From assembly GCF_000350225.1 (NCBI RefSeq), contig NW_005179169.1, forward strand, positions 99,996 through 163,995: a DNA stretch of 64,000 nucleotides, read 5' to 3'. Positions 10,441 to 19,254 of the stretch are shown here, piece by piece. This DNA comes from Chondrus crispus (Eukaryota > Rhodophyta > Florideophyceae > Gigartinales > Gigartinaceae). Positions within the stretch are counted from its first letter, which is position 1. Each line of letters begins with the position of its first letter. The notes under the pieces are model-generated. The model saw only the letters and a program-made list of their open reading frames with translations, made no database searches and was not told the DNA's origin. Both the position numbers and the translations under genes were made by a program.

Positions 10441-11883
10441 TCTACTGGCTCGTTGCCATGCTGTAATGCGAGGGTTTCTTCTCCTTGACAAAGCAAATGG
10501 AGCCCGTAGGCAAAGACCGGTGCTCAAAAACATCTTCCTGCATCACTGTATTACGACGGAGGAGGTATGTCTCTCTGCGTGTACATAAACAAGTGGCCAA
10601 CACGTAGAATTATGACTTCGGCCTTGTAACACGCTTGTCCAAAACCATCCCAATATGCAGTTCAGGAATGGATACTGTACTGAAGGGAATGATCACAGCA
10701 CGTCATGATGACATCATGATGATATCGTCAACAAGGCAAGAAGCGTTTCACGTGACTGGGGAAGAAAGGGGAGATATTTGGCAACGTGTTTGCAACGGCA
10801 TGGGGCCTTCGAGAGTCGTGCACTACTCTAAGAGGAAGAATGAAAAGACGCAGCGTAGAACTAGAGAAAGTGACAGTTGATGTTCAGGATAGAAGCGTTG
10901 CGCGGTTTAGGTTTGCGGGGCGGGTAATGGCACTACCCCTGGGTAGTCTCACGCAACCCATTGACGCAGGCTCCGCGTTAAGCCTTCTTTCAGTATGAAG
11001 AGGCGCCAAATCTGCAATAGCTTGTCGGCTCCACCTGGAAAGCGAGAAGACAAGTGATCCTTTTACCAGAAGTGTACAGTACGCAGTACCGTCGCAGGAT
11101 TACGTTCGGTTTATAAATATTGATAGACCATCGATATCAACAATGAGGAAAGATATTAAGGTAGTCATTCTCCATCATACCGTAGCTGACGAATGACAAC
11201 GAAAAACTTGTTGTTGGGCAGAAATGAAAACGTTAAACAATTTCAGACTAACCGGATAGTTAGTGCACACTGTTCTAAACAGTAAGAATGAGAGCACTAT
11301 CAAATAGGTGAAATGTGCGCCTATGACAAAGAGTATTAATAGCTAGATGTAAGAATTGTTTCACGGGTACGTAGAGGCTGCGCTGCAACGATTGCGCACT
11401 AAAACGCGGGAAAGTGATGAGAGGGAAGAGAATCGAGAATAAAATAAAGCGAATAAAATTAAGATCCAGGGCACTTTTGTGTATTTCTCACAGCTGTGTA
11501 CAAAAGGAGCAACATGGAAATGACACGGCTACCATTGCAAGGGGCTGAGCTGAGAAAAGAAATGAGAATTGTTAATTAATCTCGCCGTCAGCAGGCCCGT
11601 AAAAGAACATAAACAGGCCGAAACAAGCATTCTCGACAGACGCAGCGGGGGTACAACGCTTTAGTAACCGCCCACTTGTTGCGGTGGACAGGGCGAAGCG
11701 TGGCCCGCCCCAGAGGATGGAAAAAGGCTTGATGTCCAATAGGCGAACGCCTCGTCCCAAAACCGTGCCACTGTGGAGCAATACGCAGTCAGCTCCGCTC
11801 CTAGCATTGCTTACGCCCTATCAAGGCGTGCCGCTGACCCTTTTCCAACACCATTCAAAATCCGATCGTTTTGTTAAATTCTC

Positions 11884-11903
11884 CTTTATAAATATATATT
11901 TAG
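11884..11903 (+). promoter_or_regulatory. Possible TATA region
   Basis: The stretch cctttataaatatatattta lies about 150-165 bp upstream of the ATG at 12053, with C-rich sequence downstream as in many compact eukaryotic promoters. This is judged by eye only. Confidence 0.3.
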
Positions 11904-12052
11904 CAGAGTAGCCTCGCCCGTTGCGGCCATTCGTCCCGACCGATTTCGCGTGCCCCACAACCAAAAAACCTAATAATTGCTGCAGAACCACCAACCGACA
12001 TCCTTCGTTCTGCCGCCTGGCTTTTTTCCCCCTCCCACCCGCCACACTCTAC

Positions 12053-12748
12053 ATGCCAAGCGGCTCCACCCCATACCCTGCCCGCACACGCGAGCCTCCA
12101 AGTACGAGCCCCCCTTCCTCACCAGACAGGCGCACCCTCATCTCCTCTCGCCCCCCGCTCGACCCTCGCACGAGCCGCAGCTTCGCTTCTCATATGGCCG
12201 CGCTCCGCATCGCGTCCGCTTGGGGGAAGCGCTCCCCTCGACCGCGTGTCGAAGCGCCCCATTCCCCTTCTTCCCCTACCCCCTCCATGGAGTCTGTCGA
12301 CGAGCCCATCCGCCTCGACGTGGACCCCTTCGACGAGAACGGCGCCAAGAAGCGCTGGCAGCCCTCGAAAAATCGCTTGCGTCGCGGCGTTTCGGGCAAG
12401 AAGCCACCCGTCCCGCCACCTCTCGCTTCGACGGCCTTCGTCCGCATCGCAGAAGAAGTACAAATCAACGACAACACGCTCGATGGAACATCCCCCGTCT
12501 CTAGCTTTCTCGACTCCGCTCCGAGTTCCCCTGGCGTTGTCGAGAAGAGCCCCGAAATTGCACCCCCGCCCGCGTTGAAGCCGCGCCCCTCGTCTGCTAG
12601 CAGGCTTGACGAAATTCAAGCTTTGCGCCGGAACGTTGACATGTGGGATACGCGGATAGACGAATTGGAACAACGCAATCATTTGCTGAAGAAGCAAGTT
12701 ACAAGACTTAGCGCGCGCTTTTCAAGACCACGGCCTGCGAGTCCATAA
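12053..12748 (+). CDS. Proline/serine-rich protein with C-terminal coiled coil, unknown
   Basis: This 231-residue protein has a disordered N-terminal two thirds rich in proline, serine and arginine. A short coiled coil lies near the end, about residues 185-220, from RLDEIQALRRNVD through LEQRNHLLKKQVTRL. The frame opens at a TTG at 11921, and the first ATG is at 12053. Low-complexity composition and no known domain mean I cannot assign a function. Possible phosphorylation motifs (SP, RP-rich) are visible but not informative. A coding gene is supported by the long frame, a TATA-like region upstream and the coherent coiled coil. Confidence 0.6.
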   Translation: MPSGSTPYPARTREPPSTSPPSSPDRRTLISSRPPLDPRTSRSFASHMAALRIASAWGKRSPRPRVEAPHSPSSPTPSMESVDEPIRLDVDPFDENGAKKRWQPSKNRLRRGVSGKKPPVPPPLASTAFVRIAEEVQINDNTLDGTSPVSSFLDSAPSSPGVVEKSPEIAPPPALKPRPSSASRLDEIQALRRNVDMWDTRIDELEQRNHLLKKQVTRLSARFSRPRPASP

Positions 12749-13416
12749 TTTTCGCTCTTCTCCACTTGTTTTATTCGCTTTCTTATGTACAAACTGCAAT
12801 CCTGACTTGGCATGCCCTGGGCGTCTTTGAGCCTTCGTCGTGTACGCTATGTTCGTTATCCATTCTAGGTTTCCCATTCCCCTATTGATTATATGTAAAG
12901 TCTTTTCTTCCCCATACGTCCCAGTCGGGGTAGTCCGTAACCTCGGCGTGGGTTGCCATGCTTCGAGCGTCCACTTTACTTGTGTAATCGGTCCGCTGAC
13001 CGCAATGCATTTTTCTCTCAACGGCCTCATGCCGTGGTCACCTACTAACTAGTTCCCCCCATATTTCCGTAAAGGGTCTAGTGCAACTGAGTGCGGCTTG
13101 CAAACCATAGCCAGATAGAAATGCTTGAAGCGGAAACTGGTTTTCAAAGCCGTCATTTGCCCTTCGGCTGGAAATGAAATACACACGAAAATATATATGC
13201 ATTTCTGGGTCGACGACCGGCTGCACCTTGCGATGTACGCTTGACAGCCTTCTGAAGCCCTCGCCGTGCTTACAAAGTCTCGGAAAACACCACTCTCAGG
13301 TTCGATGGGTCATGAGTTTGACCTTCTGCAATCAGGCAAAATCTCCAATTAACCAGCTGGTCAGATTGGTAAACTCTCGAATCTGTGCCCGACGCAAAGC
13401 AGAAGGGACTACCATC
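12749..13416. other. Intergenic, no gene recognised
   Basis: This separates the proline-rich gene from the TRMO gene. The TRMO reading frame is open back to an ATG at 13174, so part of 13174-13416 may be a longer N-terminus of that protein. Otherwise only short frames are present. Confidence 0.4.
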
Positions 13417-14437
13417 ATGCAACACGGCGGTGAAAACATGCAGAAGAGCCAGGGAGACCAAGAAGCCGGCGAAAGGGAAGCTTCTGATGAGTCTCGAAAA
13501 GTCACGCCCCACGTAGCAGCGAAGCGAAGAGAGAGACCCCCACTACGATACACCCAAGATTTTCCAACGCCAACTACGGTCTCTCTTGACGTCATCGGTG
13601 TCGTGCGCTCCCCGTACAAAGTACGTCCAGATAATTTGATACCTTCTCTGCGATTGCCAAATGTACCTTCGACGTAACCGATTATATTAACTCAGTAGGC
13701 TATGTTATATCTCTTATCAGGAGCGCTTTGGCACGCCAAGACAGCCTAACGTAACGGAAAACACGCTCGGCAATAAGATGCAACCCGCCACAATTGAACT
13801 GAACGAAGGCAGCCGTTTCGAGCTCGGCTTGCGTGGGCTCGCAGAGTTTGAGTACTGCTGGGTGGTATCCTTCTTTCATTTGAATCAAGGATTTAATCCG
13901 CTCGTGACACCACCGAGAGGACCCCGGAGGAAACAAGGTGTATTTGCGACGCGCTCTCCGCACAGACCAAATTCTATCGGCCTTTCATGTATTCGGGTAA
14001 CTGGCGTAGATGAGAAGAATGGTATTATTCATTTGCTCGGTGTTGATTTATTGGATGGCACTGCGGTTTTGGATATCAAGCCTTGTACGTTGAAACCCAC
14101 AAAAGTGCACACAGTTTACTGCAAGAGATGGTTCGTCCTCTTCATCTCGGGCCACTAACTTGATCATTCATGACCCGTCGCTACATTGGTATTATTCTTA
14201 TCCTGGCGTTTTGTAGACGTCCCTTATTGCGATTCATACCCCAACGCGAAAGCTGGGTGGTTGGACGCCTTGAAGCAAGATATGAAAGCGCCAGATGCGC
14301 TTGGATACTATCCCCCACCTGCACACCTAATGCGACCGGTATCTCCTCTTAAGGAGCCAAAATCAAAAGGAGAACATATAAATGATCCTGCAGGCAGCAA
14401 GTCTACACAGACTCCCGATGATCCACGAACGGAATGA
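13417..14437 (+). CDS. TRMO: tRNA (adenine(37)-N6)-methyltransferase, TsaA/TRMO type, three exons
   Basis: Three exons join cleanly: 13417-13620, 13721-14084 and 14217-14437. The introns are 100 and 132 nt, with GTACGT donors and TATCAG and TTGTAG acceptors. The 262-residue product matches the TsaA/YaeB/TRMO beta-barrel family, which methylates t6A37 of certain tRNAs using S-adenosylmethionine. Visible motifs in order are DVIGVVRSPYK, ERFGTPRQP, LRGLAEFEYCWVVSFFH, the hallmark GVFATRSPHRPNSIGLS, LLGVDLLDGTAVLDIKPY and VPYCDSYPNAKAGW. The second junction creates the conserved tyrosine of KPY. The start is uncertain: ATGs at 13174 and 13306 are in frame upstream and could add a targeting peptide. 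Exon 3 adds about 45 polar residues after the conserved domain. Confidence 0.9.
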
Positions 14438-14529
14438 CGCCAACTCACTGAATGCGTCTCGGGAGGAGTTGTGCCAAATGCAGATTCCAAATGAGTCCCC
14501 TCTGTGCTGCAAGGAGGCTTCAGTGCGTC

Positions 14530-14939
14530 TCAGTTGTTGTCCTTTCGCGGGAGAAGCTTCGACACTCGGTCCAGTCTGGTCTGAAATTCTATAGCCTTGG
14601 TTCGCAGTTCATTGAGTTCGCTGTCTTTCTTTGCAAGAAGCAGCCTTAGCTCGTTGAGTCGCACTGCAGGGTCCTAACATGAACAAGTCCAAATCAGGCA
14701 GGAACACCAGGACACATCTCAGAGTTAGAACGAAGATGAAGAACGTGGCAAACAGCCCCTAGTCGCCATGGCCGTTCACGGACACTTACATTGACGGCTG
14801 TAGGAGAAGTTTCATTTTGCCAGGACGGAATCTTCTGAGGACTAGATTTGGGCTGGAATCCTGGTGCTCTGGAATCTTTGTGAAAGTGATGAGGGTTTCT
14901 CGGGCAGCTGTTAGTGTCCGTGGTATCGAGAGTGCTCAT
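14530..14939 (-). CDS. Very small coiled-coil protein, two exons, unknown
   Basis: Exon 1 runs 14939-14790 (50 codons from an ATG). An intron of 116 nt begins GTAAGT at 14789 and ends TGTTAG at 14674. Exon 2 runs 14673-14530 and ends at TGA. The 97-residue product has a polar N-terminal half and a C-terminal helical half, with the heptad-like stretch LNELRLLLAKKDSELNELRT running on to LDRVSKLLPRKDNN. The splice is phase 0 and rejoins two open frames, which supports a real gene. It converges with TRMO, with 92 bp between stops. I do not recognise the family. It could be a centrosomal or scaffold subunit, but nothing here proves that. Confidence 0.65.
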
Positions 14940-15469
14940 TTGTGTTCACACTACATTTTTTAGGCGAGACCTCGAGTTTTGACGCTCCTTGTACTCACTC
15001 ATGCTCGTTCGGGATTGACAACGTTTTTCGCGCTTATTCGATAAACCATGGAAGACCGATTCAATGAGTCTGTCGTGTCGTTGTAGGGAGAGCAGTAGGG
15101 GCAAGGGTTGGTTCTTCGCCGTGACATGATAATTTTACAATGTGAAGCGTAAAGAATTGTCCAGCGAAATTCCGTAATTTTTAGCGCGTACAGTACCCCT
15201 CGGGGTATGAGGAGTCCATTTTCCTACGGCACAAAAATTCGCGAAATGGTGTGATACCAGCAGATTGGTTTGAAGGGCCGAGACAATGAAGGGTTAAGGA
15301 TGCGAAACATCGAGGTTGAGAACCTTTTCGTTTGAGGGCTAACATTACGAAATCTTCCTATCTGTAACTCATGTCCAAGGCTTGTCGAATCTATTCAGTC
15401 TATCTATCCGAGCTTCTCGAGCAGCAGCTCACCTGCACCAGATTCAAGTTTTTGTAAAACAGGCAGACG
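14940..15469. other. Intergenic, no gene recognised
   Basis: This holds the promoter side of the small coiled-coil gene and the 3' side of MPV17. One GTAC-type inverted repeat (gtacagtacccctcggggta, about 15187-15206) is present, like those at 10.3 and 21.9 kb. No gene is seen. Confidence 0.4.
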
Positions 15470-16325
15470 TCACCTAGCAGGCCTTGAAGCACGGGAAATG
15501 AGGTAGGCATTCCAAAAAAACGAGATGACACTTCCGAAAAGGACACGTAGTTCGAGCGGGATGAACAGGTAGTTGAGAAAGTTTGCAGGGACCCAGACAG
15601 ACCAATTACTACGCATGATTCCAGGAAGCTCCTTCTTTAGCTTCTGTGTAGTAACAGCGATTCCACGGTCCTCGAACAAGCCCTGCACGTAGAAGTATAG
15701 AGAAGTAAATATGGGAGCGAAGAGGAGTTGGTCAATGGCGAGTTTGCCGATGACGACGGCAGCAGAGGATTGGTTCCGGCCCTTGAAGATGACCTTGTCG
15801 AGGAAGTTATGAAAAGCATGGATAAGTGGGCCTCTGTTGTTTTGGAGGAGGGGGAGAGCTTAGTTTGTTTGTTAGATACAGGATTGGATTGATTGTCTGT
15901 GCCAGCAGCAAGGGATGGCGACGGCTTATCTTTCCGATGGAGGAACAACGTACCGCAGAACCAAACCGATTGTGAGTTCATTCATGGCGGTACTAGAACG
16001 GAGGGGCATCTGCTTCATGCGTTTCGCAAACACATCGCTAAAAACAGACAGAATAGCCGAAGTGACCGCCTGTTTCCGAAATTCAAGACAGGCCGCAAAT
16101 TTGAACCAACGATTGATTGAGCACGCGAGCGTAATGGGACTAGGTTAGCCATGGCATGAGGACTAGATTTTGCGACGGACTGCTCTGCATTGAACAAGAG
16201 AATGCAAACTGAGAGCGTACCTTTGTTAACAGGGGGTCGGACTGAAGCTTTTGCATGTACGAGTTCCAAGCCATGGAGAGGATGAAACCAGGTAAGGTCT
16301 TCGAGACAGTAGGTTCGGTTGACAT
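15470..16325 (-). CDS. MPV17/PMP22-family membrane protein, three exons
   Basis: Exons 16325-16221, 16069-15954 and 15833-15470 join to a 194-residue protein. Introns are 151 and 120 nt, both with GTACG donors and ACAG acceptors. MPV17/PMP22 proteins are four-helix membrane proteins of the mitochondrial inner membrane or peroxisome. Family marks in order are an early NSYMQKLQSDPLLTK, SDVFAKR (the usual GD-x-x-x-Q site), RGPLIHAFHNFLDK after the second junction, and the C-terminal signature NWSVWVPANFLNYLFIPLEL ending in FFWNAYLISR. Length is near the family's usual 175-200. Organelle and substrate cannot be told. The exact phases at both junctions restore the family pattern, so the gene model is strong. 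Confidence 0.9.
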
Positions 16326-17009
16326 GGTGAAGTTCTATTCTCGTTTCCTTGCGTAGTGGTGAATGGGGACGGCGGGAGCTTGCTGTCTGGCGACGGTTTT
16401 GTCAGGAAGTCGAAATTTGAGTAGGAGCAGAAGCAACGCGAGTCGAGGATGGGAGGTCTGGGATAGTTGAATTGTTTATCGTCGTATTGCTCTCAGATTG
16501 TGTTCGAGAAAGAAAGCGACTGCCTTTTGGAAGCTGTTGACTGAAACTTGAGTTTCAGGATTGCGCCAGCGCCTTGTCGAAGATATCTGCGGGGAGATAG
16601 ACTCGGGCAGGTGTACAGTACAAGGGTACTGTGCCTTCATCTGGCAGCGACAGCAATGCCCTGCCCTACCTCTCTGTGCCAGTGGAAGGTCCTGGTCCCA
16701 GGACCCAGGACCAAGTGAGACCACTTGTTCTCGAGAGCATGGATAATGCCTTTGTCATATATGTACACGTGTATTCTTCACTCTTGTCGTCTGTAGCATG
16801 TCGCCATCAACCAGACCGGAGGACTCAGGGCGCGCTGTATCAAGATAGAATCGCATTTGGACTCGCACTGTAAAGTGTGCCCGGTTACACCCCCACGCAT
16901 CAAAGGGACATCGAAACATACGCACCACCACATTTCCTTTATCGCGTGGATTGTACGAGCCGCACTCCCCCGTCGCGATCACGCGATCTCCCAGCCCCCG
17001 CCTACAACC
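16326..17009. other. Intergenic, no gene recognised
   Basis: This lies between the divergent starts of MPV17 and the mitochondrial protein gene, so both promoters lie here. A GTAC-type inverted repeat (about 16612-16633) and a ggtcctggtcccaggacccaggacc palindrome-like stretch (about 16689-16712) stand out. No coding frame is supported. Confidence 0.4.
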
Positions 17010-17558
17010 ATGGCGCTGCGCCTCAGCCTGCACCGACTCGCCGTGCGAGGCATCCACCGGACCCTCTGCACCCCAGGACAGCCTGCTATCGGCATCAAAG
17101 CGGAGCAGCTTCTCTCCGACACCGACCTGCAAGCCCTGTTGCACACGCACAAAAAGCAGCCAACAGATGATGTATCCACCACGCCCGATCTCCGCCTCGC
17201 CCTATTGCAGCACCTCTCCGCGCGCACAGGCCGTCCCGTAGCGAGCGACGCGTACCTACGTCTGCACACGGCGGAAGAGATGGCGCACTGGTTTGAGGTC
17301 TCGTTGCGGCCGTCGGGTGCTCGTCCGCATGCGAGAGAGATGATCAAGGAGCGGCTCGAGGGGGAGGCGGAGAGCGTGGATAAGAGGATCGATGAGGAGA
17401 CTGAGGTGGTCAGGGAGGAGTTCCTACAAGCGTTGCCGGCGAATTTGCACATCGACCCGAAGACATTTGCAAATCCGGAAGAGCGCAGGGGAAGGAAGAG
17501 GAGGAAAGGACATGTGGTGAGGATGGTTAGGGAAAGTAAGATGGAGAAGAGTGCGTAA
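17010..17558 (+). CDS. Predicted mitochondrial protein, possibly ribosomal protein mL50
   Basis: This 182-residue protein starts at the ATG at 17010; the frame is open further back to a TTG. The first 20 residues (MALRLSLHRLAVRGIHRTL) are basic, lack acids and look like a mitochondrial presequence. The middle, around RLALLQHLSARTGRPVASDA and YLRLHTAEEMAHWFEVSL, resembles the mL50 family pattern of an alpha-helical part, a TG-x-x-V turn and a threonine followed by a helix. The C-terminal part is charged and ends in a basic RRGRKRRKGHVVRM stretch. The mL50 assignment rests on that one pattern and is tentative; the mitochondrial address is more secure. Confidence 0.55.
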   Translation: MALRLSLHRLAVRGIHRTLCTPGQPAIGIKAEQLLSDTDLQALLHTHKKQPTDDVSTTPDLRLALLQHLSARTGRPVASDAYLRLHTAEEMAHWFEVSLRPSGARPHAREMIKERLEGEAESVDKRIDEETEVVREEFLQALPANLHIDPKTFANPEERRGRKRRKGHVVRMVRESKMEKSA

Positions 17559-19254
17559 CGATGAGGTAGAAGTTCTGCTACGCATAAGAGGGCGTTTTGG
17601 AATGGACTCCCGTGGCGTAGAGGCGGGACATGGGATAAGGACAAGCCATGCATGTTGGATAACAGTATGTATCAAAATATAGTTAGCAACAGCATGCACG
17701 GTCCTGTGCCGTTTAAGGGGATGTAGTTTGTGTACGGCGACTTGTGGATGCGAGAGTTTCTAAATGCTGGGTGTGACGGGTGAGGAAATGCGGTGAACGT
17801 GACGATCAGGGGCTTGCGCTACCATAGCGCTCTGCGTTCCTGACAACGTTGGCGCGGTGAGGGTGTATCCCGGCCTCTGCCGTTGGATAGTAAGAAGGCA
17901 CACACTGTGCTATACTGTAAATGACAGCATTCAGCGTGGAGGATACACTATTTGCAGAGATGAGGAATTTGATCTGTGCAGAGCCTTGACGAAGGTGTTA
18001 AATAAAGTTTATGTGTGTGAGAGTGCGGAATGATTTATAAACGGTTTGAGGATCCATGATTGTGTTCGTACAGACTTAATCGACGTTGGTACGCATGTCA
18101 CACTATCCAACACTGCGCTGTATGTCTGTGCGCACAGCGAGCGCTTCTCAACGACGATATTGAATGTGCGCCATAGTACAGTTTTTCAACCCGCAATGGT
18201 CTTGATTTGCAGGCTAGTGTGCATTTCGTTTCAAGAGGAGAAGCGTGTTTGTACGGGGTTGCAAGGCCAGATCATATTGCATGGAGTGAGGCCAAAGATT
18301 GGCGACGCGGAGGCGATGGCGTGTCCGAATGGGGGACAACTTTCGGTGCGTGGTTGCAATGGAAGCATGACGTGACATGACGATGAACGTTTGAGAGGAT
18401 CCAAGTCCGTCGACAGAGGGACGGAGCGTGCCACAGTCGCAAGTGGGCCGCACTGTACAGTTTTGCGTAGTGACAGGCTTGTCAGTCGAACGTTGCGCCG
18501 CCGAGGAGCACGGGATGAGACTGCCACCGGGTTCCATTGGGGCAGTGCCATGGACCAATGGGAGATGACAGCAGAAGGGCAGGATGATGGAACGTGTAAG
18601 ATTTGACGAATTGGATTGGAGGATGACGTGAACGGATCTGAACGCATGGATGCTACGGTGGAATGTGACGTGGCGGGCTGCCACGGCCCACCTTCGCCAA
18701 TGGCGAAGTCTAACGGGGCTTGCCCCTCAAAGCAAGCCAATGAGGACGCGCCAAGTGGCCCCTTTCCGAAGCTTCGAATTTAAACCCAAGCCGCTGCACC
18801 CGAGAAGTAATGAGAAAATTGCCCAAGTTTCGAATCCAATGCCATCCCGCCACCCACTTACCAGTAGTCTGCCCGTTTCCTCCTCAACCCCTTCTGCGTC
18901 CGTAAGTTCTCGATCAATGCCACCGTCGGGCCCAGCCCTTGCCCAGCCCCGACCCGCTATGCCCAGTTCCACCCCCTCCCACCTAACCCGCAACTCCTGC
19001 TCCCTACCCTCTTCCCACAGCTCTCCATGCCTATCCCTGACCCCCGAGACTACTACACCCCTCACCCGTCGCATCATCCCAGCCTCATCTCCTGCCCTTT
19101 CTACCCTCCCTGCCACCATCAACGACCCCTGCCCTCTCCTCCCCAAACCCAACTCATCTGCCGTTAGCCCCTGTCTCCTTCTCCGCCTTTCGCTTCATCG
19201 CCACCATATTCGCTTCCGCCCGACCCGACCCAATTCCGGCCTCAACGCTCTTCC
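17559..19254. other. Intergenic, no gene recognised
   Basis: About 1.7 kb without a supported gene. The last 500 bases (18750-19250) are very C-rich on the plus strand and look like the pyrimidine-rich 5' flank of the polo kinase gene. A plus-strand frame at 18650-19348 overlaps it, but its composition is just that of C-rich DNA. An A/T-rich stretch lies at 17990-18045. Confidence 0.45.

Larger units (their letters stand above)
9361..12052. other. Long intergenic region, no gene recognised
   Basis: About 2.7 kb without a recognisable protein or RNA gene. It holds the GTAC-rich inverted repeats at 10310-10440 (listed separately), a TGATGACATCATGATGATATC direct repeat near 10705, A/T-rich sequence at 11100-11480, and a TATA-like stretch before the next gene. 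Short frames in it lack features and switch often. Confidence 0.45.
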
